The translations under genes were made by a program, and so were the position numbers. Positions 42,372-51,606 of a stretch of 64,000 nucleotides of DNA are shown piece after piece. Source of the DNA: an uncultured Dysgonomonas sp. (GTDB lineage Bacteria > Bacteroidota > Bacteroidia > Bacteroidales > Dysgonomonadaceae); NCBI RefSeq assembly GCF_934668725.1, contig NZ_CAKUOF010000003.1, positions 248,001 to 312,000 on the forward strand, in the 5' to 3' direction. The first letter of the stretch is position 1, and each line of letters opens with the position of its first letter. The notes beneath the pieces were generated by a model. It was not told where the DNA came from. It made no database searches and saw nothing but the letters and a program-made list of their open reading frames with translations.

Positions 42372-43034
42372 TTATTTTATTTCGACCGGCTCTCCTAAAA
42401 ACTTAGGCTGTTTATTCAACAGAATATCTACAAAGACTTTTACCCGGGCAAATTTTTCCCTAACAATTGTTTTATACGATACCCGCCCCAAGGCAACATC
42501 TTTAGCATTATAACCATAAGCTGTAAATCCATAATACTGAGCTAAAAACACAGCCCGTTCGTTATGAAATTTTTGAGATACCACTATAAATGAATCCTGC
42601 CCGAATATAGCATTCATCCGAACAACCGAATCTAATGTACGAAACCCTGCATAATCAAGGTATATTATACTATCGGGAACACCCAATGCCACAAGTGCAT
42701 CTCGCATATCTTCAGGCTCACTATATCCTTCGCGTCCATTATCGCCGCTCATTACAAAAGCCTTAACCTTGCCTGCTGTATATAGCTCATAAGCGGCTTG
42801 GATTCGATTATCGAAATATGGATTAGGGAAACCTCCGCGTATATATTTAGATGCTCCCAGTACCAAAGCCGTCTTTTGAAGCGGTATACTATCCACATTG
42901 TCATGTAACCAAGTTTTTGTATCATTAGGAATCTTCCAGTTCACAAATAATAACATAGCTACCATAACAAAAAGAGCAGCAGTTAGAAAAACGGCTACTC
43001 TTTTAATTCTCTTTTTTAACTTCCGTTTATCCAT
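42372..43034 (-). CDS. DUF218 (SanA/YdcF-like) membrane-anchored protein
   Basis: 220 residues from ATG 43034, which overlaps the preceding stop (TGATG). One N-terminal membrane segment (VAVFLTAALFVMVAMLLFVNW), then the DUF218 domain: TALVLGASKYIRGGFPNPYFDNRIQAAYELYTAGKVKAFVMSGDN, VALGVPDSIIYLDYAGFRTLDSVVRM, FIVVSQKFHNERAVFLAQYYG. SanA-like proteins affect envelope permeability in enterobacteria; biochemical function is not known. Translationally coupled to the nucleoside phosphorylase gene. Confidence 0.88.
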   Translation of the reverse strand: MDKRKLKKRIKRVAVFLTAALFVMVAMLLFVNWKIPNDTKTWLHDNVDSIPLQKTALVLGASKYIRGGFPNPYFDNRIQAAYELYTAGKVKAFVMSGDNGREGYSEPEDMRDALVALGVPDSIIYLDYAGFRTLDSVVRMNAIFGQDSFIVVSQKFHNERAVFLAQYYGFTAYGYNAKDVALGRVSYKTIVREKFARVKVFVDILLNKQPKFLGEPVEIK

Positions 43035-43900
43035 CAAATTCGATCAAGTACCGTTTTTATCAAATCTTCTATTGATCCTTTGTAATTAGAGTTAGACTCT
43101 CCGGCTAAACGATTGGCTATAATTGTGCAAACCGTCATGGCTCTATGACCCATAAGTCGGCCCAGACCGGCAAGAGGAGCACTCTCCATTTCGTAGTTGG
43201 TTATAACGTCCGATCCGAATTTAAAGCTTTCTATACGGCTATTCAGATCCGGATTTGCCAATGGTATACGAACAGTACGACCTTGAGGTCCATAAAAGCC
43301 TATTGCCGAAATAGTAACTCCCTTTATCATATCATGACCGATCTGCTCTACCAGAGATTCGTCTGCTTTTACAACATAAGGAGCACAATGCAGTGGAGAC
43401 CAGTTTACATGTTTCTTGAAAGCCTCTTCAAAATCAAGTTCAGCTACAGAATTTCGCCCTTCGTAATAGTTTAGAACTCCGTCGAAACCTATTGATTTTT
43501 CAGAAACTACATATGAACCGATTGGGCAGTGTGGTTGTAATCCTCCGGATGTACCGACACGTACCATCGTGAGTTGCTTAAAGTCTTTTTTCACTTCACG
43601 GGTCTTGAAATCTACATTTGCCAATGCGTCAAGTTCGGTAATTACGATATCGATATTATCGGGACCTATACCATGAGACAAAGCCGTTATACGCTTTCCT
43701 TTATATGTCCCTGTTATAGTATGAAACTCACGGCTTTGCACTTCACATTCTATACTGTCGAAAAAAGAAGCCGTAAGTGTAACCCTATCCGGATCACCCA
43801 TCATGATAATCTTGTCGGCAAGTTGTTGTGGGGTTATATGCAAATGGAATACACTACCATCATTATTGATGATTAATTCCGATTCTGGTATGATACTCAT
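43034..43900 (-). CDS. Nucleoside phosphorylase (uridine phosphorylase-like)
   Basis: 288 residues, PNP/UDP superfamily. Motifs: KIIMMGDPDRVTLTASFFDS near residue 31 (phosphate-binding), SREFHTITGTYKGKRITALSHGIGPDNIDIVITEL near 56-90, VRVGTSGGLQPHCPIGSYVV near 112, and the nucleoside-binding TNYEMESAPLAGLGRLMGHRAMTVCTIIANRL near 240-270 (conserved Glu-Met-Glu). It cleaves nucleosides to base and ribose 1-phosphate in salvage. A -7 box (TATATTTG) lies 27 bases upstream. Confidence 0.93.
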   Translation of the reverse strand: MSIIPESELIINNDGSVFHLHITPQQLADKIIMMGDPDRVTLTASFFDSIECEVQSREFHTITGTYKGKRITALSHGIGPDNIDIVITELDALANVDFKTREVKKDFKQLTMVRVGTSGGLQPHCPIGSYVVSEKSIGFDGVLNYYEGRNSVAELDFEEAFKKHVNWSPLHCAPYVVKADESLVEQIGHDMIKGVTISAIGFYGPQGRTVRIPLANPDLNSRIESFKFGSDVITNYEMESAPLAGLGRLMGHRAMTVCTIIANRLAGESNSNYKGSIEDLIKTVLDRI

Positions 43901-44462
43901 TTCTATTACTTTTATACGTTTAAATACAAATATACAGATTTAGATGGATGTAAAGCCCTTTTTTGTAAACATTCTGTCCATGCGATATTTGTTTTTATTG
44001 CCTAGTTAAGCTTAGACTACACAAAAAAAACAGTGCCAAATATTTTTTATATTTTCAAATAACACACCTTTACAACCTCCCTATAGCAACCATCTTTCAA
44101 ATACATAATGTTCGTATTTAAAATGGCTAAAAGTAAAATCTCTCGATATAAATAAAAATGCAAATGTTGCGACAGCCACACTCTTTATCACACATTGTCT
44201 GTAATAATCTTAAAACAAACGAATTGTACATTTTGGAAATAATTTACAATTTGACCAAGAAAACCAACTCCCGTTTTTATTATCTGCCTAATCTAAATAT
44301 ACGTATTGGTAAAACTGAGCAAAAAAATCATATTTAATTTGCAAAAAAAGTAGAACTTCAGATTATACTGTTAGCATTCTAAATATCATTTACACATTAC
44401 TAATGTATACATGCCTATATCTTTCGAAGTGGACAGTCGAACTTAAATAAATATAAATTACA
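43901..44462. other. Intergenic region between nucleoside phosphorylase and secreted protein
   Basis: 562 AT-rich bases between divergent genes. A minus-strand -7 match TATATTTG (43927-43934) probably serves the nucleoside phosphorylase. On the + strand TATCTTTC (44418-44425) is a one-mismatch -7 for the secreted protein. Otherwise no gene, hairpin or repeat that I can support. Confidence 0.45.
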
Positions 44463-45203
44463 ATGAAAATACTCTTATCACTAGCACTAGTACTAATCAC
44501 TTATACACAAGCCTATACACAGGTGGGTATTAACACCGAAAATCCAACAGAGATGTTAGATATAAACGGAAATATGCGGCTTCGTAGCTCGGTTAACCTT
44601 GATTCGATATCAGACCCTTCTGATTATACAAATATATTAAGGATGAATTCAAGCGGAGTTTTTGGATATGTTAAAGAGAAAAAGACTTTGGGTGGGTATA
44701 CATTTTATGATGTATATTCTCAAGAAATGTCGGTTCCTGTTACCAGTACACTCACCAATGGATCTATTCCCTTAAATGTATCTATCAGGGTTCAGGTTCC
44801 CGCCAACTCTTCTGCTATATTTTTCATTGACTATAATATTCCTATCAGTGCCGATAAAGCTGCAAATGTATCTATTGAGTCTTTTCCGCTAAGTTATTTA
44901 GGTATTACACTGTTCAAAACAGGTAATATTGAACTAGAGGAGGGATCTCGTAAATTTACGGTCTCTAGACCGGCAAATGGGACAACTTCAGCCATTGGAA
45001 TGCCGGTTTTGGGTAAATCGGTTCAGAAAGTCAAAAACTCCACAGATGAAATAATGCATATAGACTATTATTTGAATGGTTATATCGAAGGGAACACTTC
45101 CAATACAACTATTCGTTTCGGGATGTACTCGCCTACAGGCAGCAACTTTAACTGGGGCAGAGGATTGATGACTATTATGTCTTATGTAAAAGACATTGAA
45201 TAA
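44463..45203 (+). CDS. Secreted protein of unknown function
   Basis: 246 residues with a signal peptide (MKILLSLALVLITYTQAYTQ). The next part, VGINTENPTEMLDINGNMRLRSS, is the common N-terminal motif of many Bacteroidetes secreted proteins, resembling tail-fibre or adhesin collars. The remainder is beta-rich and has no motif I recognise. It is isolated, with long AT-rich DNA upstream and a shared bidirectional terminator downstream. Confidence 0.65.
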   Translation: MKILLSLALVLITYTQAYTQVGINTENPTEMLDINGNMRLRSSVNLDSISDPSDYTNILRMNSSGVFGYVKEKKTLGGYTFYDVYSQEMSVPVTSTLTNGSIPLNVSIRVQVPANSSAIFFIDYNIPISADKAANVSIESFPLSYLGITLFKTGNIELEEGSRKFTVSRPANGTTSAIGMPVLGKSVQKVKNSTDEIMHIDYYLNGYIEGNTSNTTIRFGMYSPTGSNFNWGRGLMTIMSYVKDIE

Positions 45204-45284
45204 TTTATATTAAATTACCAACAATATCATTATCACTGTTACGGAGGACATAACGGATGTAAAATGAAATCTGAGTAGATTCTA

Positions 45285-45320
45285 AAAAGTCGCGAAAGAA
45301 TATTTTCCTTCGCGACTTTT
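45285..45320. terminator. Bidirectional terminator between convergent genes
   Basis: 12-bp perfect stem AAAAGTCGCGAA / TTCGCGACTTTT with a 12-base loop, between the + strand secreted protein and the minus-strand SusD gene. Confidence 0.8.
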
Positions 45321-45346
45321 CTCTAGAATAAATATTTCTTACTGTA

Positions 45347-46909
45347 TCATTTATCCCACCACACTCTGGAAGTCATTTTATCACCTCCCGAAAGGTTGGC
45401 TACTGCCGCCTGATAATTTGCTGCGTTTATAGTAGCCTCTGATGTCGGATAAGTAAATCTGCGGGGAATAGTACCATTGGTTGCATTACCAAAATAGTTG
45501 ATTTCCTTCAATACAGGATAACCCGATCGTCTCCAGTTGGCCCAAGACTCGTATTCATCCAAGAAAGTCACCACCCAATACTGGGTATTGATTTGATTTA
45601 ATGCATCTGCATCATTATAAGGATTATTTGCCAAATAACGGGAAACTTGCTCCGAAGTGATTCCTCTCACCCCATAATCGGCAAATTGTTCCATAGCAGC
45701 TTTAACTGCTGCCTCGTAATACTCTTTTGCACTACCACTGATCCAACCTCGATAAGCTGCCTCTGCCATTAATAATAAATTTTCGGCATGAGTTATTACA
45801 AATGTAGGTGCATCTAAACGAGAATATGTATAGCGATTAACAACCGAATATTTATCAATATCGCCGGGCCAGTTAGGTGCTTTTGAAATATCTGTTAAAC
45901 TATTTGCTCCTAATTGATCGTACCCGTTTGGCATACCCAATTGTTTTACAGCAGTAGTATCTCCATACTCAAATTTAGGATCAAGAACTCCAAATTTTGG
46001 GTTTTCGCATACAGTTGCAATATAAGGCAGACGCGGGTCTTTACTGTTTCTCAAATGATCGATAAAAGTTTGGCTAACACGCGATGCATCCGGATCAAGA
46101 TAACATAGTACTTTCCCTGTGGCATCCGATGCATCATCCGTTGTTGCATCATGCTTTATAATTGCATTATCGGCATTACCAGTATACAAGCCTCCATCAA
46201 CTGCTTTTTTCACCCACTTTTGAGCTTGGGCAGGATCTACTTTCGATAAACGCATACCTAATCTCAACATAAGCGAATAAGCTGTTTTCTTCCAGAGATC
46301 AACATCTCCCTGATACATGATATCAGCCGATTTGATATTATTAGGCTTAGTGGCATCCAAAGTTTGAGCCGCCTCATCCAACTCCTTCAACATATCGGCA
46401 TAGATACTTTGCTGAGTATCGTATTTAGGGTATTTGATTCCTGAGATATACCCCTGCCCTGCCTCTGAATAGGGAACATCACCATACATATCGGTCATAC
46501 GGTGCATTAAGATAACTCTTACAATACGAGTCATCTGAAACTCATTAACTCTGGTTGCATCATCCTTCCACGCGAAGTATGTTTCCATCAACGTTTTTAT
46601 ACCCGAATCATACGAATCGAAATAGGCTGCATTATAACCCGAATTATAGGTGTACTTGTCTCCTGCCCAATATCCTTGTGTTGAAGACAGATGCTGCATC
46701 ATGGTACTGCAATATATCAAATTATTTCGCCATGCAGCCCAGTCTCTTCCGGCAATAAACACCTGTGCACCTGTAAACATCATTTCGAATTTCATCTTAT
46801 CTCCTGTCACGTGCTGGGGATCGTTATTTACATCACCAAAATCTCCGCAACCCGATGAACCGAACAACAAACTGACTGCGGTCAGTATATATACTATTTT
46901 ATTTTTCAT
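45347..46909 (-). CDS. SusD/RagB family lipoprotein (SusD-like_2 type)
   Basis: 520 residues. Lipoprotein signal MKNKIVYILTAVSLLFGSSGC, then GDFGDVNNDPQHVTGD as in SusD-like_2 proteins; further features are RIVRVILMHRMTDMYGDVPYSEAGQG near residue 128-153, KKTAYSLMLRLGMRLSKVDP near 210, FVITHAENLLLMAEAAYRGW near 375 and WRRSGYPVL near 460. It would form the lid of the SusC receptor encoded just upstream. No carbohydrate enzymes adjoin this pair, so the cargo is unknown and need not be a glycan. Confidence 0.93.
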   Translation of the reverse strand: MKNKIVYILTAVSLLFGSSGCGDFGDVNNDPQHVTGDKMKFEMMFTGAQVFIAGRDWAAWRNNLIYCSTMMQHLSSTQGYWAGDKYTYNSGYNAAYFDSYDSGIKTLMETYFAWKDDATRVNEFQMTRIVRVILMHRMTDMYGDVPYSEAGQGYISGIKYPKYDTQQSIYADMLKELDEAAQTLDATKPNNIKSADIMYQGDVDLWKKTAYSLMLRLGMRLSKVDPAQAQKWVKKAVDGGLYTGNADNAIIKHDATTDDASDATGKVLCYLDPDASRVSQTFIDHLRNSKDPRLPYIATVCENPKFGVLDPKFEYGDTTAVKQLGMPNGYDQLGANSLTDISKAPNWPGDIDKYSVVNRYTYSRLDAPTFVITHAENLLLMAEAAYRGWISGSAKEYYEAAVKAAMEQFADYGVRGITSEQVSRYLANNPYNDADALNQINTQYWVVTFLDEYESWANWRRSGYPVLKEINYFGNATNGTIPRRFTYPTSEATINAANYQAAVANLSGGDKMTSRVWWDK

Positions 46910-47026
46910 ATTGTTCTTATTTAAAACTGTTTTGAGGTCTCAGACCTTTTAATATTCCGGTAAGTAAAACCATGCTTTATTTTTAAATGCCTGGTAGTAC
47001 TTACTAAAATCGGCTATTCAAGTTTT

Positions 47027-50000
47027 TTAGAATTTCACATTCACATTAAAACCAATGCTTCTTGTTGGTGGATAACCATTTAATTCCAACCCTTGTCCGT
47101 TTGTATTATTGTAAGCAGATTCGGGATCAATATTAGGAGTATGCTTTAACAATGTCCATAAATTACGACCGACTAATGACAAGCTCAAGGCTTTTACAAA
47201 AGAACCGCGAATAAACGATTGAGGAACACGATAGCCTACAGACAGCTCTCTCAGTTTGATAAAGCTCGCATCATATACAAATTCTTCATCAATTGCATTC
47301 TCGGATGAAATGCGTTTCCAATACAGTTGAGCATCTACAGCTTTTGTATTGGGTGCCCATACCGGATTATCGCTGGTACCTGTATTCACAACACCTTTAC
47401 CCACATAACCACCTTCACGTCCACCTAAAGTTTCTTTATGCAGTCCGGTTGAATATAAATTAAGGTTGGTTCCCGAGAAAATTTTTGCACCAAATTTATA
47501 GTCGAACAATAATGATAAAGAGAAATCTTTGTATGTAAAGTCATTACGGAATCCTCCGGTTACTTTATAAACACCATTGCCTAATACTTCCGGTTTATCG
47601 GTGCGGATAGGATACCCGTCTTTATCATAAATCCGATCTCCATTCTCGTTCGTCTTATATTTATATCCGACAATTTGCCCGTAAGGATTACCTACGATAT
47701 TACTTATTATTGCATTTCCGTTACGAGCCTGAGCCCCTTCAATAGAAAGAGATTCAACTCCTCCCAGATACAATATTTTACTGTTGTTATTAGCAATATT
47801 GAACGAAGTATTCCACATAAAATCTTTCGTTTTTACAGGAACGGCATACACCATTGCCTCGATTCCCTTATTCTGAATCTCTCCGATATTCATTACCGCA
47901 CCATAATATCCTGATGTATAGCTGGTAGTTACAGTTGTAATGTCATCTGTCGTCTTCTTTTTATAAACTGCCATATCAAAACCCAAACGATTATTTAGGA
48001 ACTGAACATTCAAACCGGCTTCCCATTCTTGTATCTTAACAGGTTTCAAGTCTGCATTCGGAATATTCCTATTAGTCACTTTTCCGACCGATTGCCCTTG
48101 AATCTTGAAGGTTTCAAGCGAATACGTCAAATAGTTCTGATAAGGGATAGTACCGTTTGAAGCCTCAGCATAAGATGCCCTGACTTTACCTGAATAAACC
48201 CAATCGGGCATTTTGAATGCTTCACTAAACATAAAGCTGGTACTTATCGATGGATAGAAATAATGATTATTATCCGGACTAAGAGTCGAGAACCAGTCGT
48301 TGCGACCTGTAAAATTCAAAAACAGATAATCTTTAAACCCAAAGTCTGCAGTTCCGTATACCGAGTTTACCCTATATTCCGAATATGTTTGCGTATATGG
48401 TCTGTTAGCTACGTTATTAGCTGAATAAAAATAAGGAATGATAAATGGCCCTATCATGCCATCTGTTCCGTACGATTTATTCACCGTTCTCTGTATATTA
48501 CCTCCAAATGTAGCATTGATGGTAAATACTTCATTCACTTTTTTATTAAAGCCAAGCAAATAGTTACCATTCAACTCATAGTAGTTTCTCTCCCACTCTT
48601 CGATCTTTCCACCGGGATCAGCTCCCGAACCTGTAGGAATTATCAATTGATAATCCATTATATAACCATCGCGTGTTACTTGCCCCTGAGCATATAACCA
48701 ATCGGTTATATCGTATTTAAGCGTAGCTCCTGTAGTTAAACGGTTACGACGGGTCGAGTTACTACGGTGGCGGGTTAAGAAATAAGGATTATTGAAATAA
48801 ACATTATTTCCGGGAAGCAATTCAGAGCGATCGCTATCAACAGCCGGCTTTAACCACCTTACATCATACGAATTAGCTAAATAGAGTAAAGTCGCATTTA
48901 CGTTGGCATTACCATCCGAAAGATTCGCTCTGTTTTTGACCTTCTCGAAAATATAATTGGCAGTAACTGTAAGATGCAGCTTTGGTGTAATATTGTATGT
49001 GGTGTTCATATTAACACCCTGTTGATTCAAGCCCGAATTAGGAATAATCGAGGCATCCGTAATATTTGAAAAACCAATACGGTACACAATCTTATCCCCT
49101 CCTTTTCCACTTAAGGCTACCGAAGTTTGATTTGTAACACCTGTATTATAAAAATGCTTCCAATTATCTACCGGATTATAGGCATATTCGTTACCCAGAA
49201 AATTAATGGCTTTACCTCCATCCATTTTTTCTCCCCAGCTAGAAGAATACGACTCTATAGCAGCACTTTGAGACAGAGGTCTACTCTTTTGAGTTCCTTG
49301 CCCATAAATCTTTTGAAATTCACGGTGATCGTAAATACTATTGAACGTTAAGTTATTATTTACTTCAACCCCTATACCTTCGGACGCTTTTGAACCGGAT
49401 TTTGTAGTAATAAGTATAGCTCCGTTACCACCCCGGTAACCGTAAAGAGCCGAAGCGGCAGCACCCTTCAAAACCTGAATATCTGCAATATCATCGGCAT
49501 TAATATTTGATAGCCCATCTCCCATTTCGGCACCACCCCATGTTCCGGCATTACCTTGAGTACTATTGTCAAAAGGAATTCCGTCTATTACATACAACGG
49601 CTGGTTATTTCCGGTCAAAGATGCATTACCACGAATTACGACACGGCTGCTTCCTCCGGATCCGGTTGAGTTATTCGATACACTTACTCCGGCAATCTTT
49701 CCGGTTAATGCATTTCCCAAATTTATATCCCGGGATTCCGTAAAGTCCGAACCCGAAACCTGAGTAGTAGAATATCCAATAGACCTAGCCTGACGCCTGA
49801 TTCCTAGAGCTGTTACCACAACCTCATTCAGTACCTGGGCATCTTCGTTCAAGGTGACATTTATAGTCGATTTTCCCCTTACAGGTATCTCCTGTGAGGT
49901 AAACCCTAAATAACTAAAAACCAAAATAGTATTTTGATCCGGAACATTAATTGAATAATTTCCGTCCAGATCGGATATTGTTCCGGTAGTAGAACCTTTG

Positions 50001-50233
50001 ACTGTAACAGTTACACCTGACAATGGTTCCCCTGCCTTATCTATTACACGCCCTTGTACTTTACTGGTCTGCTGCTGATTGCTAATCGCATTTCCTTCAA
50101 GTATGTGAAGCGAATTTGGAGCTGCATATAGAAAATCTCCGACACAACAGATAGACAATGCTATAGTTGCCAATGCAGTCCGTTGAAAACATTTCCCCAA
50201 AGAGATATGGGACAACTGAAATTTGTGTTTCAT
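47027..50233 (-). CDS. SusC/RagA family TonB-dependent receptor
   Basis: 1068 residues. Signal peptide region with TALATIALSICCVGDFLYA, CarboxypepD-like domain (VQGRVIDKAGEPLSGVTVTVKGSTTGTISDLDGNYSINVP), the signature LNEVVVTALGIRRQARSIGYS near residue 135, plug with VVIRGNASLTGNNQPLYVIDG, and a beta-barrel ending in RSIGFNVNVKF (aromatic C-terminus). The SusD gene follows 117 bases downstream. The ...VTALGI variant of the signature is common in receptors paired with SusD-like_2 proteins. Confidence 0.95.
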   Translation of the reverse strand: MKHKFQLSHISLGKCFQRTALATIALSICCVGDFLYAAPNSLHILEGNAISNQQQTSKVQGRVIDKAGEPLSGVTVTVKGSTTGTISDLDGNYSINVPDQNTILVFSYLGFTSQEIPVRGKSTINVTLNEDAQVLNEVVVTALGIRRQARSIGYSTTQVSGSDFTESRDINLGNALTGKIAGVSVSNNSTGSGGSSRVVIRGNASLTGNNQPLYVIDGIPFDNSTQGNAGTWGGAEMGDGLSNINADDIADIQVLKGAAASALYGYRGGNGAILITTKSGSKASEGIGVEVNNNLTFNSIYDHREFQKIYGQGTQKSRPLSQSAAIESYSSSWGEKMDGGKAINFLGNEYAYNPVDNWKHFYNTGVTNQTSVALSGKGGDKIVYRIGFSNITDASIIPNSGLNQQGVNMNTTYNITPKLHLTVTANYIFEKVKNRANLSDGNANVNATLLYLANSYDVRWLKPAVDSDRSELLPGNNVYFNNPYFLTRHRSNSTRRNRLTTGATLKYDITDWLYAQGQVTRDGYIMDYQLIIPTGSGADPGGKIEEWERNYYELNGNYLLGFNKKVNEVFTINATFGGNIQRTVNKSYGTDGMIGPFIIPYFYSANNVANRPYTQTYSEYRVNSVYGTADFGFKDYLFLNFTGRNDWFSTLSPDNNHYFYPSISTSFMFSEAFKMPDWVYSGKVRASYAEASNGTIPYQNYLTYSLETFKIQGQSVGKVTNRNIPNADLKPVKIQEWEAGLNVQFLNNRLGFDMAVYKKKTTDDITTVTTSYTSGYYGAVMNIGEIQNKGIEAMVYAVPVKTKDFMWNTSFNIANNNSKILYLGGVESLSIEGAQARNGNAIISNIVGNPYGQIVGYKYKTNENGDRIYDKDGYPIRTDKPEVLGNGVYKVTGGFRNDFTYKDFSLSLLFDYKFGAKIFSGTNLNLYSTGLHKETLGGREGGYVGKGVVNTGTSDNPVWAPNTKAVDAQLYWKRISSENAIDEEFVYDASFIKLRELSVGYRVPQSFIRGSFVKALSLSLVGRNLWTLLKHTPNIDPESAYNNTNGQGLELNGYPPTRSIGFNVNVKF

Positions 50234-50751
50234 AAAATGAAGAGTTTAAAAGTTTTTCATGTAATTGTTTTCGAAGCATCTCTCACGTTCATAAAAACAT
50301 ATACTACTAACTGCAACATGAAGAGACATTTCCGTTGACAAGAAGTCACCCTAAGAAGTATTTATCATGATTTCCATAACATTAAGAATTTACGTATATG
50401 ATTTACATGTATCTCTCTACATATAAAATCATACATTTAGTTAACAAGTACAAATAAAACAATATTTTCTCTAATTTACCAAACATTTTAATACAAACAC
50501 GTCAATAAAACGCCAATCAACAAAATATCAACACATTATAAATAATCACTTATTAAACAATAGAATAACCCTAATTCACGCAATAGATTAGAAAAAAAAG
50601 AGAAATATTACAGAATATAAACATTGACATTATGTCAATATAAACAAACTTAAAAAATGGCTGAAGATAGAAATATTGTAAAAATCGACCCTATATACAT
50701 CAGGTAGAGTATAAAGAAAAAACTTACTTTTGCTTCTTAATTCTTAAGAAT
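50234..50751. other. Divergent intergenic region SusC / rlmH with 17-bp palindrome
   Basis: 518 AT-rich bases. It holds ATTGACAT-T-ATGTCAAT (50623-50639), a symmetric operator-like site; TACTTTTG (50725-50732), a perfect -7 box 20 bases before the rlmH start; and a minus-strand -7-like match at 50645-50652. No gene is visible. Confidence 0.5.
50725..50732 (+). promoter_or_regulatory. Putative -7 box of rlmH
   Basis: TACTTTTG matches TAnnTTTG, 20 bases before the start codon. No clear -33 TTTG at 19-21 bases. Confidence 0.5.
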
Positions 50752-51225
50752 ATGAAAATAAGTCTTCTTGTTATAGGAAAAACCGATGCCGGATATTTTG
50801 TGGATGCCATCCGTGAGTATGAAAATCGCTTGGGACATTATATACCATTTGAAATGCAGGTAATACCGGACATAAAAAACACAAAAAGCCTTACTGAGGC
50901 CCAACAAAAAGACAAAGAAGGCGAACTGATTATCAAACATCTACAAGCCGGAGACTATCTGGTATTGCTGGATGAGCGAGGTAAAGAGTTTTCGTCACTG
51001 CAATTCGCAAACTATATCGAAAAAAAGACACATACTGTAGCTAAAAGACTCGTTTTTGTCATTGGAGGCCCTTATGGTTTTGCCGAAACAATATATAACA
51101 GAGCATCTGAAAAAATCTCATTATCAAAAATGACTTTTTCTCATCAAATGATCCGCCTTATTTTCATAGAACAACTCTACAGGGCAATGACTATCCTGAA
51201 TAACGAACCCTATCATCACGAATAA
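50752..51225 (+). CDS. rlmH: 23S rRNA pseudouridine-1915 N3-methyltransferase
   Basis: 157 residues, SPOUT fold with C-terminal knot. Motifs: MKISLLVIGKTDAGYFVDAIREYENRLGHYIPFEMQVIPD start, DYLVLLDERGKEFSSLQFANYI near residue 65, LVFVIGGPYGFAE near 100 (AdoMet-binding), and the diagnostic SLSKMTFSHQMIRLIFIEQLYRAMTILNNEPYHH end. It methylates pseudouridine 1915 of helix 69 of 23S rRNA. Length is normal. Confidence 0.97.
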   Translation: MKISLLVIGKTDAGYFVDAIREYENRLGHYIPFEMQVIPDIKNTKSLTEAQQKDKEGELIIKHLQAGDYLVLLDERGKEFSSLQFANYIEKKTHTVAKRLVFVIGGPYGFAETIYNRASEKISLSKMTFSHQMIRLIFIEQLYRAMTILNNEPYHHE

Positions 51226-51606
51226 ACTCAATTACAAGCCCTCCGGAATGTTAATTATTTTAGCTTATGGGGAATTATTTTATTATTTGTTTAGTATTAA
51301 TTATAAAATACCTTACCTTTGTCATTCATTTAAGCTATTTAAAATCTCATGTGGAGCGATCTCTCCCGGAAATATATTTTTTTATTATTTAGATCTCTGA
51401 TTACCAAGCGAGTCTATAATCTCGGGCACCCGAATAAAGGTGCAATTATACCCAAGTTTAAATTTCATTATTATTCTTATTGAATGGATTGCTTGAGGAA
51501 ATATAAAAACACAAATATGGTTGAGCACGCTGCATCTCAACCCCTCTTTCTGGAGCATAAAAAAAGTCTATTACATTATATAATCCCTAAACTATCAAAT
51601 TTTATC
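51226..51606. other. Leader of the TonB-dependent receptor gene
   Basis: 381 bases from rlmH to the ATG at 51607. A -7 box TACCTTTG lies at 51314-51321, giving a leader of about 280 bases. In it, TCGGG-CA-CCCGA (51422-51433) and GCACC...GGTGC (51426-51430 with 51439-51443) are two mutually exclusive small hairpins. An upstream in-frame ATG at 51484 exists but would put 41 non-signal residues before the signal peptide. Confidence 0.45.
51314..51321 (+). promoter_or_regulatory. Putative -7 box of the receptor gene
   Basis: TACCTTTG fits TAnnTTTG. A TTTG at 51286-51289 is 24 bases upstream, slightly longer than the usual spacing. Confidence 0.5.

Noticed and set aside
51484..51606. Longer N-terminus of the TonB receptor from ATG 51484
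   Set aside because: It would place 41 residues before an otherwise standard signal peptide.
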